Below, in pieces: positions 46,338-54,920 of a stretch of DNA of 64,000 bases. Origin of the DNA: an uncultured Prevotella sp. (GTDB lineage: Bacteria > Bacteroidota > Bacteroidia > Bacteroidales > Bacteroidaceae); contig CALUFM010000028.1 of the NCBI GenBank assembly GCA_944319935.1, forward strand, positions 1 to 64,000, given 5' to 3'. Below the pieces are notes generated by a model. It was not told the DNA's origin. It was given only the letters and a program-made list of their open reading frames with translations, and did not search any database. Position numbers and translations under genes: made by a program. Every line of letters begins with the position of its first letter. Positions within the stretch are counted from its first letter, which is position 1.

Positions 46338-48356
46338 TTATTCCTCCATGAAAGTTTTAACTTGTTTATATACATTCTCGGCTGTGTATCCGAGTTTTTC
46401 ATCCAATACCTTATATGGTGCAGAGAAACCGAAACTTGTCATGCCAAATACTTTTCCGTTGGCTCCAACAAGTCCTTCAAGTGTTACAGGTAGACCTGCT
46501 GTCATACCAAAGATTTTAGAACCTTTAGGCAGCACACTTTCTTGATATTCTTTGCTTTGTGTGCGGAACAACCCCTCACTTGGTACACTTACGATGCGTA
46601 CCTTTATACCATCTTTGCGCAATAATTCGGCACCTGCGACGAGGGTGGAAACTTCAGAACCGTCAGCAAGCAGTATGATGTCATAATCGTTGTCTGAGCC
46701 AGCTACAACATACGCACCCTTGCGTGCCTGTTCGTAATCGTTGCCAGCAGGAAGTTTAGCGATGTTCTGTCGTGAGAATATCAGCGCGGTGGGTGTTTCT
46801 GTGTTCTCCATTGCCATAGCCCAACATACAGTTGTTTCATCTGCGTCAGCCGGGCGGAATACGCGAACACTGTCTTTTCCGTGATGGTTTTTCAGTTTTT
46901 CCATCAGTCGTATTTGTGCTTCTTGTTCTACAGGCTCGTGTGTCGGGCCGTCTTCGCCTACACGGAATGCATCGTGAGTCCATATAAACTTGATGGGGAC
47001 TTCCATCAATGCGGCCATGCGCACGGCTGGTTTCATATAGTCTGAGAATACGAAGAATGTGCCGCAAGCAGGGATGACTCCTCCGTGCAAGTACATACCG
47101 ATACACATGCAGGCCATTGTCAATTCACTGACACCAGCTTGGAAGAATGCCCCGTTGAAATCGTTCTTCATCAGAGACGTTGTCTTCTTCAAGAAACCGT
47201 CCGTCTTGTCGCTGTTTGACAGGTCGGCAGATGCACAAATCATGTTAGGCACTTGCTCTGCAAGCACTCCAAGGCATGCCGCTGAAGCAGCTCTGGTTGC
47301 AGAACCTTCCTTTTGCACCAATGCACTCCAGTCCACCTTGGGAGCGTTGCCGCTGAACCATTCTTTCATGAGCGCAGCTTTTTCAGGATTTGCTTCCGCC
47401 CATTTTGTTTCTTCTGCATGGCGTTCTGCAACGAGTTTTTTCAGTTCTTCGGTGCGTTTGGCGTAAAGTTCTTTTACTTCGGGGAAGATTTGGAAAGGAT
47501 TCTCAGGGTCGCCTCCTAAATTTTTGATAGTATTGACGTAAGCGTCACCGCCAAGAGGGGCACCATGTGTTTTTATGCTATGCTCATAGCTTGACCCGTC
47601 GTCTTTGAGCGCGCCTTTGCCCATAACCGTCTTTCCGATAATAAGGGTGGGACGGTGTTCCTCTTTTTGTGCAGCGGTTAAAGCAGCGCGAATTTCGTCA
47701 ACGTCATTACCGTTTATTTTTATGACATTCCATCCCCATGCTTTGTATTTGGCTTCGGTGTCTTCGTCCATGACCACATTGCACTCCGTTGACAACTGGA
47801 TGTCGTTAGAGTCATAGAACATGATGAGGTTGTTAAGCCCGAGTATTCCAGCGATGCGCCCTGCGCCTTGTGATATTTCCTCTTCAACTCCACCGTCTGA
47901 GATGTATGCGTAAATTTTGTGCTGCATGACTTCTTTCCCGAGTCGTGCTTCGAGGAATTTTTCGGCAACGGCAGCTCCTGCGGCGAATGTATGCCCTTGT
48001 CCGAGCGGCCCAGACGTGTTTTCTATGCCACGGTTGATGTCGCGTTCCGGGTGCCCTGGAGTTGGTGAACCCCACTGGCGGAATTCTGACAACTCATCAA
48101 GTGTGAATTTGCCTTGCAAGCAAAGGGCACTATACAACATAGGTGACATGTGTCCTGGGTCGAGGTAAAAGCGGTCACGACCAGACCATGAAGGATTTTC
48201 CGGGTCATAGACTAAGAATTCAGAAAAAAGCACATTGATGAAATCTGCTCCACCCATAGCTCCACCAGGATGTCCAGATTTGGCTTTTTCTACCATTGAA
48301 GCAGCAAGTATGCGGATATTGTCTGCTGCTTTGTTCATCAGATTTTTGTCGTTCAT
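46338..48356 (-). CDS. tkt: Transketolase
   Basis: A 672-residue thiamine-diphosphate enzyme moving two-carbon units between sugar phosphates. The N-terminal domain has AKSGHPGGAMGGADFINVLF and GPLGQGHTFAAGAAVAEKFL, with the ThDP/Mg motif in YAYISDGGVEEEISQGAGRI. The middle domain has the Glu that activates the cofactor in FQAGVSELTMACMCIGMYL. The C-terminal domain follows (KGSKIFGMTAGLPVTLEGLV). I start at the ATG at 48356 (MNDKNLMNKAAD); 20 more upstream residues in frame look non-coding. It links xylulose-5-phosphate from xylA/xylB to glycolysis. Confidence 0.95.
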   Translation of the reverse strand: MNDKNLMNKAADNIRILAASMVEKAKSGHPGGAMGGADFINVLFSEFLVYDPENPSWSGRDRFYLDPGHMSPMLYSALCLQGKFTLDELSEFRQWGSPTPGHPERDINRGIENTSGPLGQGHTFAAGAAVAEKFLEARLGKEVMQHKIYAYISDGGVEEEISQGAGRIAGILGLNNLIMFYDSNDIQLSTECNVVMDEDTEAKYKAWGWNVIKINGNDVDEIRAALTAAQKEEHRPTLIIGKTVMGKGALKDDGSSYEHSIKTHGAPLGGDAYVNTIKNLGGDPENPFQIFPEVKELYAKRTEELKKLVAERHAEETKWAEANPEKAALMKEWFSGNAPKVDWSALVQKEGSATRAASAACLGVLAEQVPNMICASADLSNSDKTDGFLKKTTSLMKNDFNGAFFQAGVSELTMACMCIGMYLHGGVIPACGTFFVFSDYMKPAVRMAALMEVPIKFIWTHDAFRVGEDGPTHEPVEQEAQIRLMEKLKNHHGKDSVRVFRPADADETTVCWAMAMENTETPTALIFSRQNIAKLPAGNDYEQARKGAYVVAGSDNDYDIILLADGSEVSTLVAGAELLRKDGIKVRIVSVPSEGLFRTQSKEYQESVLPKGSKIFGMTAGLPVTLEGLVGANGKVFGMTSFGFSAPYKVLDEKLGYTAENVYKQVKTFMEE

Positions 48357-48745
48357 TTTGCTTCGTGTTAAACGTTTGTAAGCTAAGTTTTGAATATTTC
48401 TTATTGAATTATACAATATTAATTTCCCGACAAGAAATGTATTTGTGTCATGTTTACTGCCGTTGTTTTATCATCGACAAAGATAATAAAAAATAATGTG
48501 AAAATAAAAAATATGCGTCAAAACTTTTCAGAACCTATAGTTAGTCAGGCTTTTTATAATAAGTATAGCCGTAAATGCGGCTGTTTTGTTATAATATTAA
48601 AGCAAACCAGCCAACAAATACAGCTATATGTTTACGTGACAAACGTGGAATTATAGAAATAATTTCATTTGTAATGGAATGAAGACATTGGGGAAATGTT
48701 GTATGACAATCTGACGTGGCAATCCCGTTTCTTATTGCGTCAGGG
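48357..48745. other. Gene-free stretch upstream of tkt
   Basis: No protein-like frame is seen. A weak minus-strand -7 like box, TAATATTG, lies at about 48414-48421. A small hairpin, AGCCG-TAAAT-GCGGCT-GTTTT, lies near 48568-48590 and might end a plus-strand transcript. Confidence 0.4.
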
Positions 48746-49627
48746 CTAATATATTGTTTTGTCATAAACAATCTCCGGGTCTGGTGCCCCTGAAATCATG
48801 TCATTATACGCACTTGACAAATCTGATTTGTCTATGTCTATTTCCGTGTTGACAGGGCGGTTATTGTCTAAAAGCGAATGTGAGAACAGCCATTCGTATG
48901 TTTTCGTCATATACATTATTCTCGCCAATGCTCCATGCGACGCCCCTTTTAGCCAGTCATATCGTAAACGTTTGTCTTCATCGAGGGTCTGAAGCTGTTC
49001 TACAACTACTTTTGATTGCTTTATCGGCACTGCACGGTCGGCCGTGCCATGCATAATCCACAGCGGAAGTTTGCCCAATCCGCTGACGTCTTTCAACGAG
49101 CAACCGCCGCACAGGGCCATCGCAGCCGCCACTTTGTCCGGGTAAGTGCCGGCAAAGTCAAGCGTACCGTATCCGCCAAGGCTCATTCCTATTACATATA
49201 CGCGCGTAGAATCCATGGCATAATGCTTTTTTGTCCACTCCAACACGTCGTTTATTTTTTTAGGGTTCCATGCTCCGCCTGGATTCTGAGGTACGATGAC
49301 CAATGCCTCGATTTGGCGTCCTCTTACAATTGCGTCCAATGGACCGTAGCGTTTAACCCTGTTGAGATTGCGTCCGCATAAGCTTCTGCCGTGCAAGAAG
49401 ATAATTACGGGTGTACTTTCTAACGAGTAGTAATAATCTTGCGGAGTATAGACCCAAAAGTCGTATCCTCCAGGTATTGAGTCTTTTACTGGTCTGAGAA
49501 AGTCATATTGCGCCATTGCGCTTTGTGACATAAAAAACCAAACGAAAATTAATACTGCAACGAATTTAAGCCTTTGGATACGTCCGGTACATTGTGATTT
49601 TTTGAAAATATCAAATTTAAGCATCAT
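48746..49627 (-). CDS. Exported alpha/beta-hydrolase (esterase or peptidase-like)
   Basis: A 293-residue hydrolase. Residues 20-40 form a signal peptide or anchor (LKFVAVLIFVWFFMSQSAMA, cut before QYDF). The oxyanion region is VIIFLHGRSLCG. The nucleophile Ser is in VIGMSLGGYG, the Asp in HGTADRAVPI and the His in GASHGAL, so the triad is complete. The best match is the polyhydroxybutyrate-depolymerase/phospholipase-like group of predicted esterases; the substrate is unknown. Its ATG shares a base with the stop of the uridine phosphorylase gene (TAATG), so the two are translationally coupled. Confidence 0.8.
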   Translation of the reverse strand: MMLKFDIFKKSQCTGRIQRLKFVAVLIFVWFFMSQSAMAQYDFLRPVKDSIPGGYDFWVYTPQDYYYSLESTPVIIFLHGRSLCGRNLNRVKRYGPLDAIVRGRQIEALVIVPQNPGGAWNPKKINDVLEWTKKHYAMDSTRVYVIGMSLGGYGTLDFAGTYPDKVAAAMALCGGCSLKDVSGLGKLPLWIMHGTADRAVPIKQSKVVVEQLQTLDEDKRLRYDWLKGASHGALARIMYMTKTYEWLFSHSLLDNNRPVNTEIDIDKSDLSSAYNDMISGAPDPEIVYDKTIY

Positions 49628-50508
49628 TAAATCCTTTCCAATATGATTTTTATCAGGTCGTCAATATGGCTTTTATAGCCAGTGTCGCTTTTCTTTGTAA
49701 CACGGTTTGCTATTACCATGCAGCATGTCGTAGCCTTATGCCCCATCAAGCGTGCCAATCCTGCGAGGGCGGAACTTTCCATCTCGAAATTGGTTATCTT
49801 CATGCCATTGTACTCAAAGCTCTCGATTTTTTCGTTTTGTTTAGGGTCGGCCAGTGGAACACGGAGCTGTCGTCCTTGAGGCCCGAAAAATCCTCCACAC
49901 GCAATAGTGACGCCTCTAACCATGTCGTCGCCGGCAATGCGGTTTATGAGTTCCTCGTCAGCGTCGATGACGTATGGTGCTGGCGCACACATGTTCCCGC
50001 TCCATCCGAGATGGTTCAGCAGGGCGCGTTCCATCTGCAAGTCGCATACGGCGTTGCGCCCTTCGTAGAAATTCAACAGCCCGTCAAAGCCTATTGATTT
50101 TACAGAGCAGATGAATGTGCCTTCAGGCGTGTACGGTTGTAGCCCTCCGCATGTGCCTATGCGCACTATTTCCAATTGTCGTGGCGCGTCTTTTTCAGTG
50201 CGGGTGTTGAAGTCAATGTTTGCCAGTGCGTCCATTTCGTTCATGACGATGTCGATATTGTCGCACCCAATACCTGTTGATGTCACCGTAATACGTTTGT
50301 TTTTGTATGTGCCCGTTATGGTATGAAACTCACGGCTTTCAATGTCGCATTCTTGTGTTTCGAAGTGTGATGCTACGAGGGCTACGCGTCCGGGGTCGCC
50401 TACGAGTATCACCTTGTCTGCGAGTTGCTCAGGCTTTATGTGCAAGTGGAACACGCTGCCGTCACTGTTGATTATCAGTTCTGATTCTGCAAAATATCGT
50501 TTCTCCAT
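49627..50508 (-). CDS. Uridine phosphorylase-like nucleoside phosphorylase
   Basis: A 293-residue enzyme of the NP-1 family, cleaving uridine (or another nucleoside) with phosphate into base and ribose-1-phosphate. Phosphate-binding residues are in VILVGDPGRVALVASHF. The family core is RIGTCGGLQPYTPEGTFICS. The ribose-binding region is ITNFEMESSALAGLARLMGH. It is longer than E. coli Udp (about 253 residues) and matches the longer Bacteroidota form. It precedes the esterase gene with overlapping stop and start, which suggests a shared role in nucleoside or ester salvage, though none is known. Confidence 0.85.
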   Translation of the reverse strand: MEKRYFAESELIINSDGSVFHLHIKPEQLADKVILVGDPGRVALVASHFETQECDIESREFHTITGTYKNKRITVTSTGIGCDNIDIVMNEMDALANIDFNTRTEKDAPRQLEIVRIGTCGGLQPYTPEGTFICSVKSIGFDGLLNFYEGRNAVCDLQMERALLNHLGWSGNMCAPAPYVIDADEELINRIAGDDMVRGVTIACGGFFGPQGRQLRVPLADPKQNEKIESFEYNGMKITNFEMESSALAGLARLMGHKATTCCMVIANRVTKKSDTGYKSHIDDLIKIILERI

Positions 50509-50586
50509 ATCGTTCAGATTTTTTAAGTTCTAAAACACGCTGCCCTCAAGGTTGCTTTATATCCATATCATGCATTTGCTGCATGT

Positions 50587-51753
50587 TCAATTGCCTATCA
50601 TGTTCTCCGTGTTTCTTATTTCTTTTTCCAACTTGTGTATGTTTTCACGAAGTGTTTCAAGCGATTTTTCGGCTTTTATGATACTGCTGCCAAGTCTGTT
50701 TTTTGCGGCGGTGTTCCCCTTTGAATAGTTTTGACGCATGGCGGTTAGCCTTTCGGCCATTTCATCTGCGTCTTTTTTCATTTCTTGCAATTTTGCAAAT
50801 CTTTCCCTGTTTGTGGGAGATTTGAAGTCGGTTGCCGATGTATAGACCGTATTGTCATTGACAATGAAAGTTATCGCCTTTTTTGCAACGGCGTTGCTGC
50901 GTGCCAATAAGGCGGCCTGTCTTTTGCGAGCTGCGTCTATTTGCCCGTCGTCCGTCCATGTGTCTTGTATGCTGCGAAGCTCTGCCAGACTGTTCAGCTT
51001 GTCTTCATCTACAAGTTCTTCGTCATAAACATCACGCGACTGTGACGGCACGAATGTATAGATACATACTTTGCCGTCAGCTTGGCGTCGGTCGGTCACA
51101 AGCCAGCCCAATTCGTCAAAATCGTCAGTCAGGCAGAAATAGTCGTTCCCTGTCGAATTGTATGGCAAGCCGAGGTTCTCCGGGTGGTAAAAACGGGCAG
51201 AGTCTGTATCGTACCGTGTCACGTATATGTCATATCCGCCGAGGCCGTTTTTGCCTTTGGCAGAAAAATATAACGTGGTGCCGTCTGGCATCATGAACGG
51301 GTAATTTATGTCTTCAAACTCATCGCCAAACTCGCTAAGTTCCCTTATGCCTGTCCATTTCCCGCCTAATTTGTCGGCCATGTAGAGGCGTGAATGCCCG
51401 TTATCATCGGTTTTTGAGAAAAACGCCTTGTTCCCGAACTCGTTTACATGCACGTACGACGAAGGTTGGCCCGTTGTTTTGAAGAATGCGTCGTATGTGC
51501 TAATATGTCCAGACTCCTTATTGAGCGGAATTTTGTTGATGAAGTCGGCAAAGTCAACCACAGCACTGTCTATTACAAGCAATTGAGCCGTTGACGACAA
51601 CATCCTTTCGTACATCATTTCTGCGCGTTCTTGTTCGTCGGTCTTTTCCACTGCCGCTTTCTTTGCCGTTGTCTTTTTCTTTGTTTGTGCTTGTGCCGCA
51701 ATGCATGTCGTCAGCAAAAGCAATGACATGGATATGATTTTTGTTTTCAGCAT
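50587..51753 (-). CDS. Exported PD40 beta-propeller protein with C-terminal coiled coil
   Basis: A 388-residue periplasmic or surface protein. The signal peptide ends CIAAQAQ (about residue 22), followed by a Lys-rich linker. Residues about 95-255 contain PD40/TolB-like propeller strands: FSKTDDNGHSRLYMADKLGG, INYPFMMPDGTTLYFSAKGK, GLGGYDIYVTRYD. The C-terminal 60 residues form a coiled coil (AEKSLETLRENIHKLEKEIR). I start at 51753: the in-frame ATG at 51873 overlaps the -7 box at 51875-51882 and the residues between do not look like protein. Similar proteins accompany OmpA-type envelope proteins; the function here is unknown. Confidence 0.75.
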   Translation of the reverse strand: MLKTKIISMSLLLLTTCIAAQAQTKKKTTAKKAAVEKTDEQERAEMMYERMLSSTAQLLVIDSAVVDFADFINKIPLNKESGHISTYDAFFKTTGQPSSYVHVNEFGNKAFFSKTDDNGHSRLYMADKLGGKWTGIRELSEFGDEFEDINYPFMMPDGTTLYFSAKGKNGLGGYDIYVTRYDTDSARFYHPENLGLPYNSTGNDYFCLTDDFDELGWLVTDRRQADGKVCIYTFVPSQSRDVYDEELVDEDKLNSLAELRSIQDTWTDDGQIDAARKRQAALLARSNAVAKKAITFIVNDNTVYTSATDFKSPTNRERFAKLQEMKKDADEMAERLTAMRQNYSKGNTAAKNRLGSSIIKAEKSLETLRENIHKLEKEIRNTENMIGN

Positions 51754-51874
51754 ACTTGTAATCTGTTGTATATTCCTGTTAGTTGGTGCTTTTTCACCGT
51801 CGGCATAAGTCGGCGGAGTGTAAGTGATGAAGCCAGTACATTCGGTTGTCGCCAATGTCCTGCCCCTTTTCATG

Positions 51875-51882
51875 CAAAGATA
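51875..51882 (-). promoter_or_regulatory. -7 box of the PD40 protein gene
   Basis: TATCTTTG on the minus strand fits TAnnTTTG and gives a leader of about 115 nt. Confidence 0.55.
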
Positions 51883-52567
51883 GTGCTTTTTGGCAAGACC
51901 AAGTCACGGTTGTTACGTTTTTTCATGCATCCTTTCTGCTTTTAACTAATTTTATGCACATCCCTTGTCGCTCGTTTGATGTTTTGTCGGCATTGTGCAT
52001 TATGTAAGGTATGGATGCTTCTTTGGTGACTATTTGATTTTATTACGGGCATCCAGGGCGGAGAATTTACATTTTCGTTTGCTGTTGCCGTAAATGTCGC
52101 TGTTTTATGTGTGCAATGTCAATGCGCTTTAAGTCAATTGTTTACATTACACAACCTGTTGAGTGTGCAACTTTTTGTCCCGATTTTAGTCGCGAAATGC
52201 CGTCTTTCGCATGTCTTTCGGCGTGCTTTTCGTTCTGTTTGGGTGGCCTTTTCGCTTTTGGGATGCGGCTTTTTATACCATAAAATGTGGCAAATGTGGT
52301 GGTGTGTGGCCGCATGTTGGCTTGTGCTTTGCCGTTTCCTGTCGGTTCGCCTCATATTCTATGATTTTTGTTTTTCTATTTTTTCAGGTTTAATGGTAAA
52401 ACTTCATCTGACATTTTGATACCTTTGTCCGTCGTTTTTGTTTCATGATGTCATATACGCATGTGGCATGTGCCTGTGGCCATGGCCTTTTTCTTTGGTC
52501 GATGTGATTAGGTGAGCTTGGCGTTTTACTGGTTTTATGTCTTGTTAACTCTTTTATTTTTGTAAAA
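51883..52567. other. Gene-free AT-rich region upstream of rplU
   Basis: I see no gene. The stretch contains CCGTAAATGTCGCTGTTTTATG-like sequence (near 52089; similar words occur at 8497 and 48572) and degenerate GGCTTTTTAT modules (about 52265). The right end leads into the rplU promoter. Confidence 0.45.
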
Positions 52568-52599
52568 TTTGGCAGTTTGGATGATTTGTTATAATTTTG
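52568..52599 (+). promoter_or_regulatory. Promoter of rplU-rpmA
   Basis: TTTG (52568-52571), a 20-bp spacer and TAATTTTG (52592-52599) form a complete promoter. The leader is about 77 nt and contains a small hairpin CCGT-ACGG (52651-52664). Confidence 0.85.
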
Positions 52600-52682
52600 C
52601 AGCCGATTTAGTCCGCAAAGGCTCGAGCAAGTCATGGCATGACGCCGTGCGCCTTACGGAAAAACCCGTTTAAATATTAATA

Positions 52683-53000
52683 ATGTACGCAATTGTAGAA
52701 ATTAACGGTCAGCAGTTCAAGGCTGAGCAGGGTAAAAAGCTGTTCGTACACCACATGAAGAATGTGGAGGAAGGCCAGGCTGTTGAGTTCGACAAGGTAC
52801 TGCTTGTCGACAAGGATGGTTCAGTACAAGTTGGCGCACCCACAGTGGATGGCGCAAAGGTAGTATGCGAGGTGGTTAATCCTCTCGTAAAAGGTGACAA
52901 GGTTATCGTCTTCAAGATGAAGCGTAGAAAGGATTACCGTAAAAAGAACGGTCATCGCGCCCAGTTCACCGAGGTGAAAATCAAAGAAGTAATCGCTTAA
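52683..53000 (+). CDS. rplU: 50S ribosomal protein L21
   Basis: A 105-residue ribosomal protein binding 23S rRNA. It begins [20 protein letters not shown] and has the family's [20 protein letters not shown] and [20 protein letters not shown] near the C-terminus. Length is normal. It is 18 bp upstream of rpmA, the conserved rplU-rpmA pair, with its own promoter upstream and a terminator after rpmA. Confidence 0.97.
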   Translation: MYAIVEINGQQFKAEQGKKLFVHHMKNVEEGQAVEFDKVLLVDKDGSVQVGAPTVDGAKVVCEVVNPLVKGDKVIVFKMKRRKDYRKKNGHRAQFTEVKIKEVIA

Positions 53001-53018
53001 ATTTAGGAGGAACAAGAA

Positions 53019-53282
53019 ATGGCACATAAAAAAGGTGTAGGTAGTTCGAAGAACGGACGTGAATCAGCTTCTCAGAGATTAGGCGTTAAGATTTGGGGCG
53101 GGCAGAAAGTCATCGCAGGCAACATCATTGTTCGTCAGCGTGGTACTAAGCATAACCCCGGTAACAACGTGGGTATTGGTAAGGACGACACTCTTTACGC
53201 ATTGGTTGACGGTGTGGTTAACTTCCACAAGGGCCGCAGGAACAAGAGCGTTGTGTCTGTAATACCTGAGACTGAGGCTTAA
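53019..53282 (+). CDS. rpmA: 50S ribosomal protein L27
   Basis: An 87-residue ribosomal protein whose N-terminal tail reaches the peptidyl-transferase centre. The sequence starts [20 protein letters not shown] and continues [20 protein letters not shown] and [20 protein letters not shown]. There is no N-terminal extension needing cleavage of the kind known in Firmicutes. A good upstream GGAGG (about 53006) is one of the few Shine-Dalgarno-like sites in the window. Confidence 0.97.
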   Translation: MAHKKGVGSSKNGRESASQRLGVKIWGGQKVIAGNIIVRQRGTKHNPGNNVGIGKDDTLYALVDGVVNFHKGRRNKSVVSVIPETEA

Positions 53283-53315
53283 AAATTTTTATTTTACTTA
53301 TTCCAAACAAACAAC

Positions 53316-53351
53316 AAAAATCCCATTTCTCTTACGAGATTTGGGATTTTT
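53316..53351 (+). terminator. Terminator of rplU-rpmA
   Basis: AAAAATCCCA and TGGGATTTTT pair around a 16-nt loop, 33 bp after the rpmA stop. Confidence 0.88.
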
Positions 53352-53386
53352 GCCGTTAATTATTATGTCGGCTTGAAGAATATTTG

Positions 53387-53394
53387 TAATTTTG
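53387..53394 (+). promoter_or_regulatory. -7 box of serS
   Basis: TAATTTTG fits the consensus; the leader is about 112 nt. No exact -33 TTTG is found. Confidence 0.6.
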
Positions 53395-53512
53395 CAAGCA
53401 GTAAAAACTATAAACGGTATGTGGTAGAATGGCAATATGGCCTTAGGTGGAAGATTTTTTTTATCACCGTGGCTTAAAGTCTCATGCCTTATGCCGATAA
53501 AAGGAGAAATTT

Positions 53513-54802
53513 ATGCTTACACTTAAACTTATCAGTGAGGAAACCGAGCGCGTAATCAAGGGGTTGGAGAAAAAACACTTTGATGGCGCAAAAGAAGCAA
53601 TAGACAATGTGCTGGCTCTTGACAAGGCAAGGCGTCATACCCAGCAGATGCTTGATAAAAGCTTGCAGGAAGGCAAGAAAATGGCGGCTGAGATAGGGCG
53701 GCTGATGAAGGAGAAGAATATCGCAGAGGCCAACGCGATAAAAGAAAATGTGGCAAAGCTGAAAGAGACTTCGAAGGAGCTTGAGCATAAACTTGCTGAG
53801 ACACAGGAAAAGCTTACAGAATTGTTATGCACGATACCTAACATACCTAATGACGATGTGCCGGAAGGCAAGGATGCTTCTGACAATGTTGTTGTAAAAG
53901 AAGGCGGTGTGATACCTACTCTTCCTGACGACGCGCTTTGCCATTGGGACTTGTGTAAGAAGTTCAATCTTATCAATTTTGACCTTGGAGTAAAGATAAC
54001 AGGAGCAGGCTTTCCAATATACATTGGTAAGATGGCACGTTTGCAAAGGGCTCTTGAAGCATTTTTCCTTGACGAAGCACGCAAGAGTGGTTATCTTGAG
54101 ATACAACCGCCGTACGTGGTGAATGAGGCTTCAGGATACGGCACGGGACAGCTTCCTGACAAAGAGGGGCAGATGTATCATTGCAATCTTGACAACCTTT
54201 ACCTTATACCTACGGCTGAAGTGCCTGTGACAAACATATTCCGCGATGTGATTCTCGATGAGAAGGATTTGCCAATAAAGTATTGTGCTTATTCGGCTTG
54301 TTTCCGTCGTGAAGCGGGTTCTTACGGTAAGGATGTGCGCGGATTGAACCGTTTGCATCAGTTTGACAAGGTTGAATTGGTGCGGATAGACAAACCTGAA
54401 CATTCATATAGGTCGCTTGACGAAATGTTAGCGCATGTGGAAGGTTTGTGCCAGAAGCTTGAATTGCCGTACCATATATTGCGCCTTTGCGGAGGCGATA
54501 TGAGTTTCACTTCGGCCATTTGCTATGATTTTGAGGTATATAGCGCGGCTCAGAAGAAATGGCTGGAAGTGTCATCTGTCAGCAACTTTGAAAGTTATCA
54601 GGCAAACAGGCTTAAATGCCGTTATCGTAATCCAGAGACAAAGAAGCCGGAATTGTGCCATACGCTTAACGGTTCTGCATTGGCTTTGCCGCGCATTGTT
54701 GCTGCCATAATGGAGAACAATCAAACCCCCGACGGCATCATTGTGCCCAAAGTGCTTGTGCCGTATTGCGGTTTTGAGATACTGGATGATAAGAACTTTT
54801 GA
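53513..54802 (+). CDS. serS: Serine-tRNA ligase
   Basis: A 429-residue class IIa synthetase charging tRNA-Ser. The N-terminal helical arm (residues about 28-105, Lys/Glu/Ala-rich) recognises the long variable arm of tRNA-Ser, such as the one at 6938. Catalytic motifs: GYLEIQPPYVV (motif 1), ACFRREAGSYGKDVRGLNR (motif 2) and HTLNGSALALPRIVAAIMEN (motif 3). Length is usual. It is a single gene between its own promoter box and a hairpin. Confidence 0.97.
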   Translation: MLTLKLISEETERVIKGLEKKHFDGAKEAIDNVLALDKARRHTQQMLDKSLQEGKKMAAEIGRLMKEKNIAEANAIKENVAKLKETSKELEHKLAETQEKLTELLCTIPNIPNDDVPEGKDASDNVVVKEGGVIPTLPDDALCHWDLCKKFNLINFDLGVKITGAGFPIYIGKMARLQRALEAFFLDEARKSGYLEIQPPYVVNEASGYGTGQLPDKEGQMYHCNLDNLYLIPTAEVPVTNIFRDVILDEKDLPIKYCAYSACFRREAGSYGKDVRGLNRLHQFDKVELVRIDKPEHSYRSLDEMLAHVEGLCQKLELPYHILRLCGGDMSFTSAICYDFEVYSAAQKKWLEVSSVSNFESYQANRLKCRYRNPETKKPELCHTLNGSALALPRIVAAIMENNQTPDGIIVPKVLVPYCGFEILDDKNF

Positions 54803-54830
54803 TTATATACAATGAACAGAGCGGGTAGAT

Positions 54831-54885
54831 AAAGGCGATTTATTCCATCCTTTGAACTTATAAAATGAATATACGCCTTTGTTTA
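54831..54885 (+). terminator. Terminator of serS
   Basis: AAAGGCG-ATTTATTC (54831 on) pairs with GAATA-TACGCCTTT (54868-54880) across a wide loop and is followed by GTTTACTT. Confidence 0.5.
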
Positions 54886-54920
54886 CTTGCTCGTTTGTAA
54901 CTTGTTAACTTGAAATAATT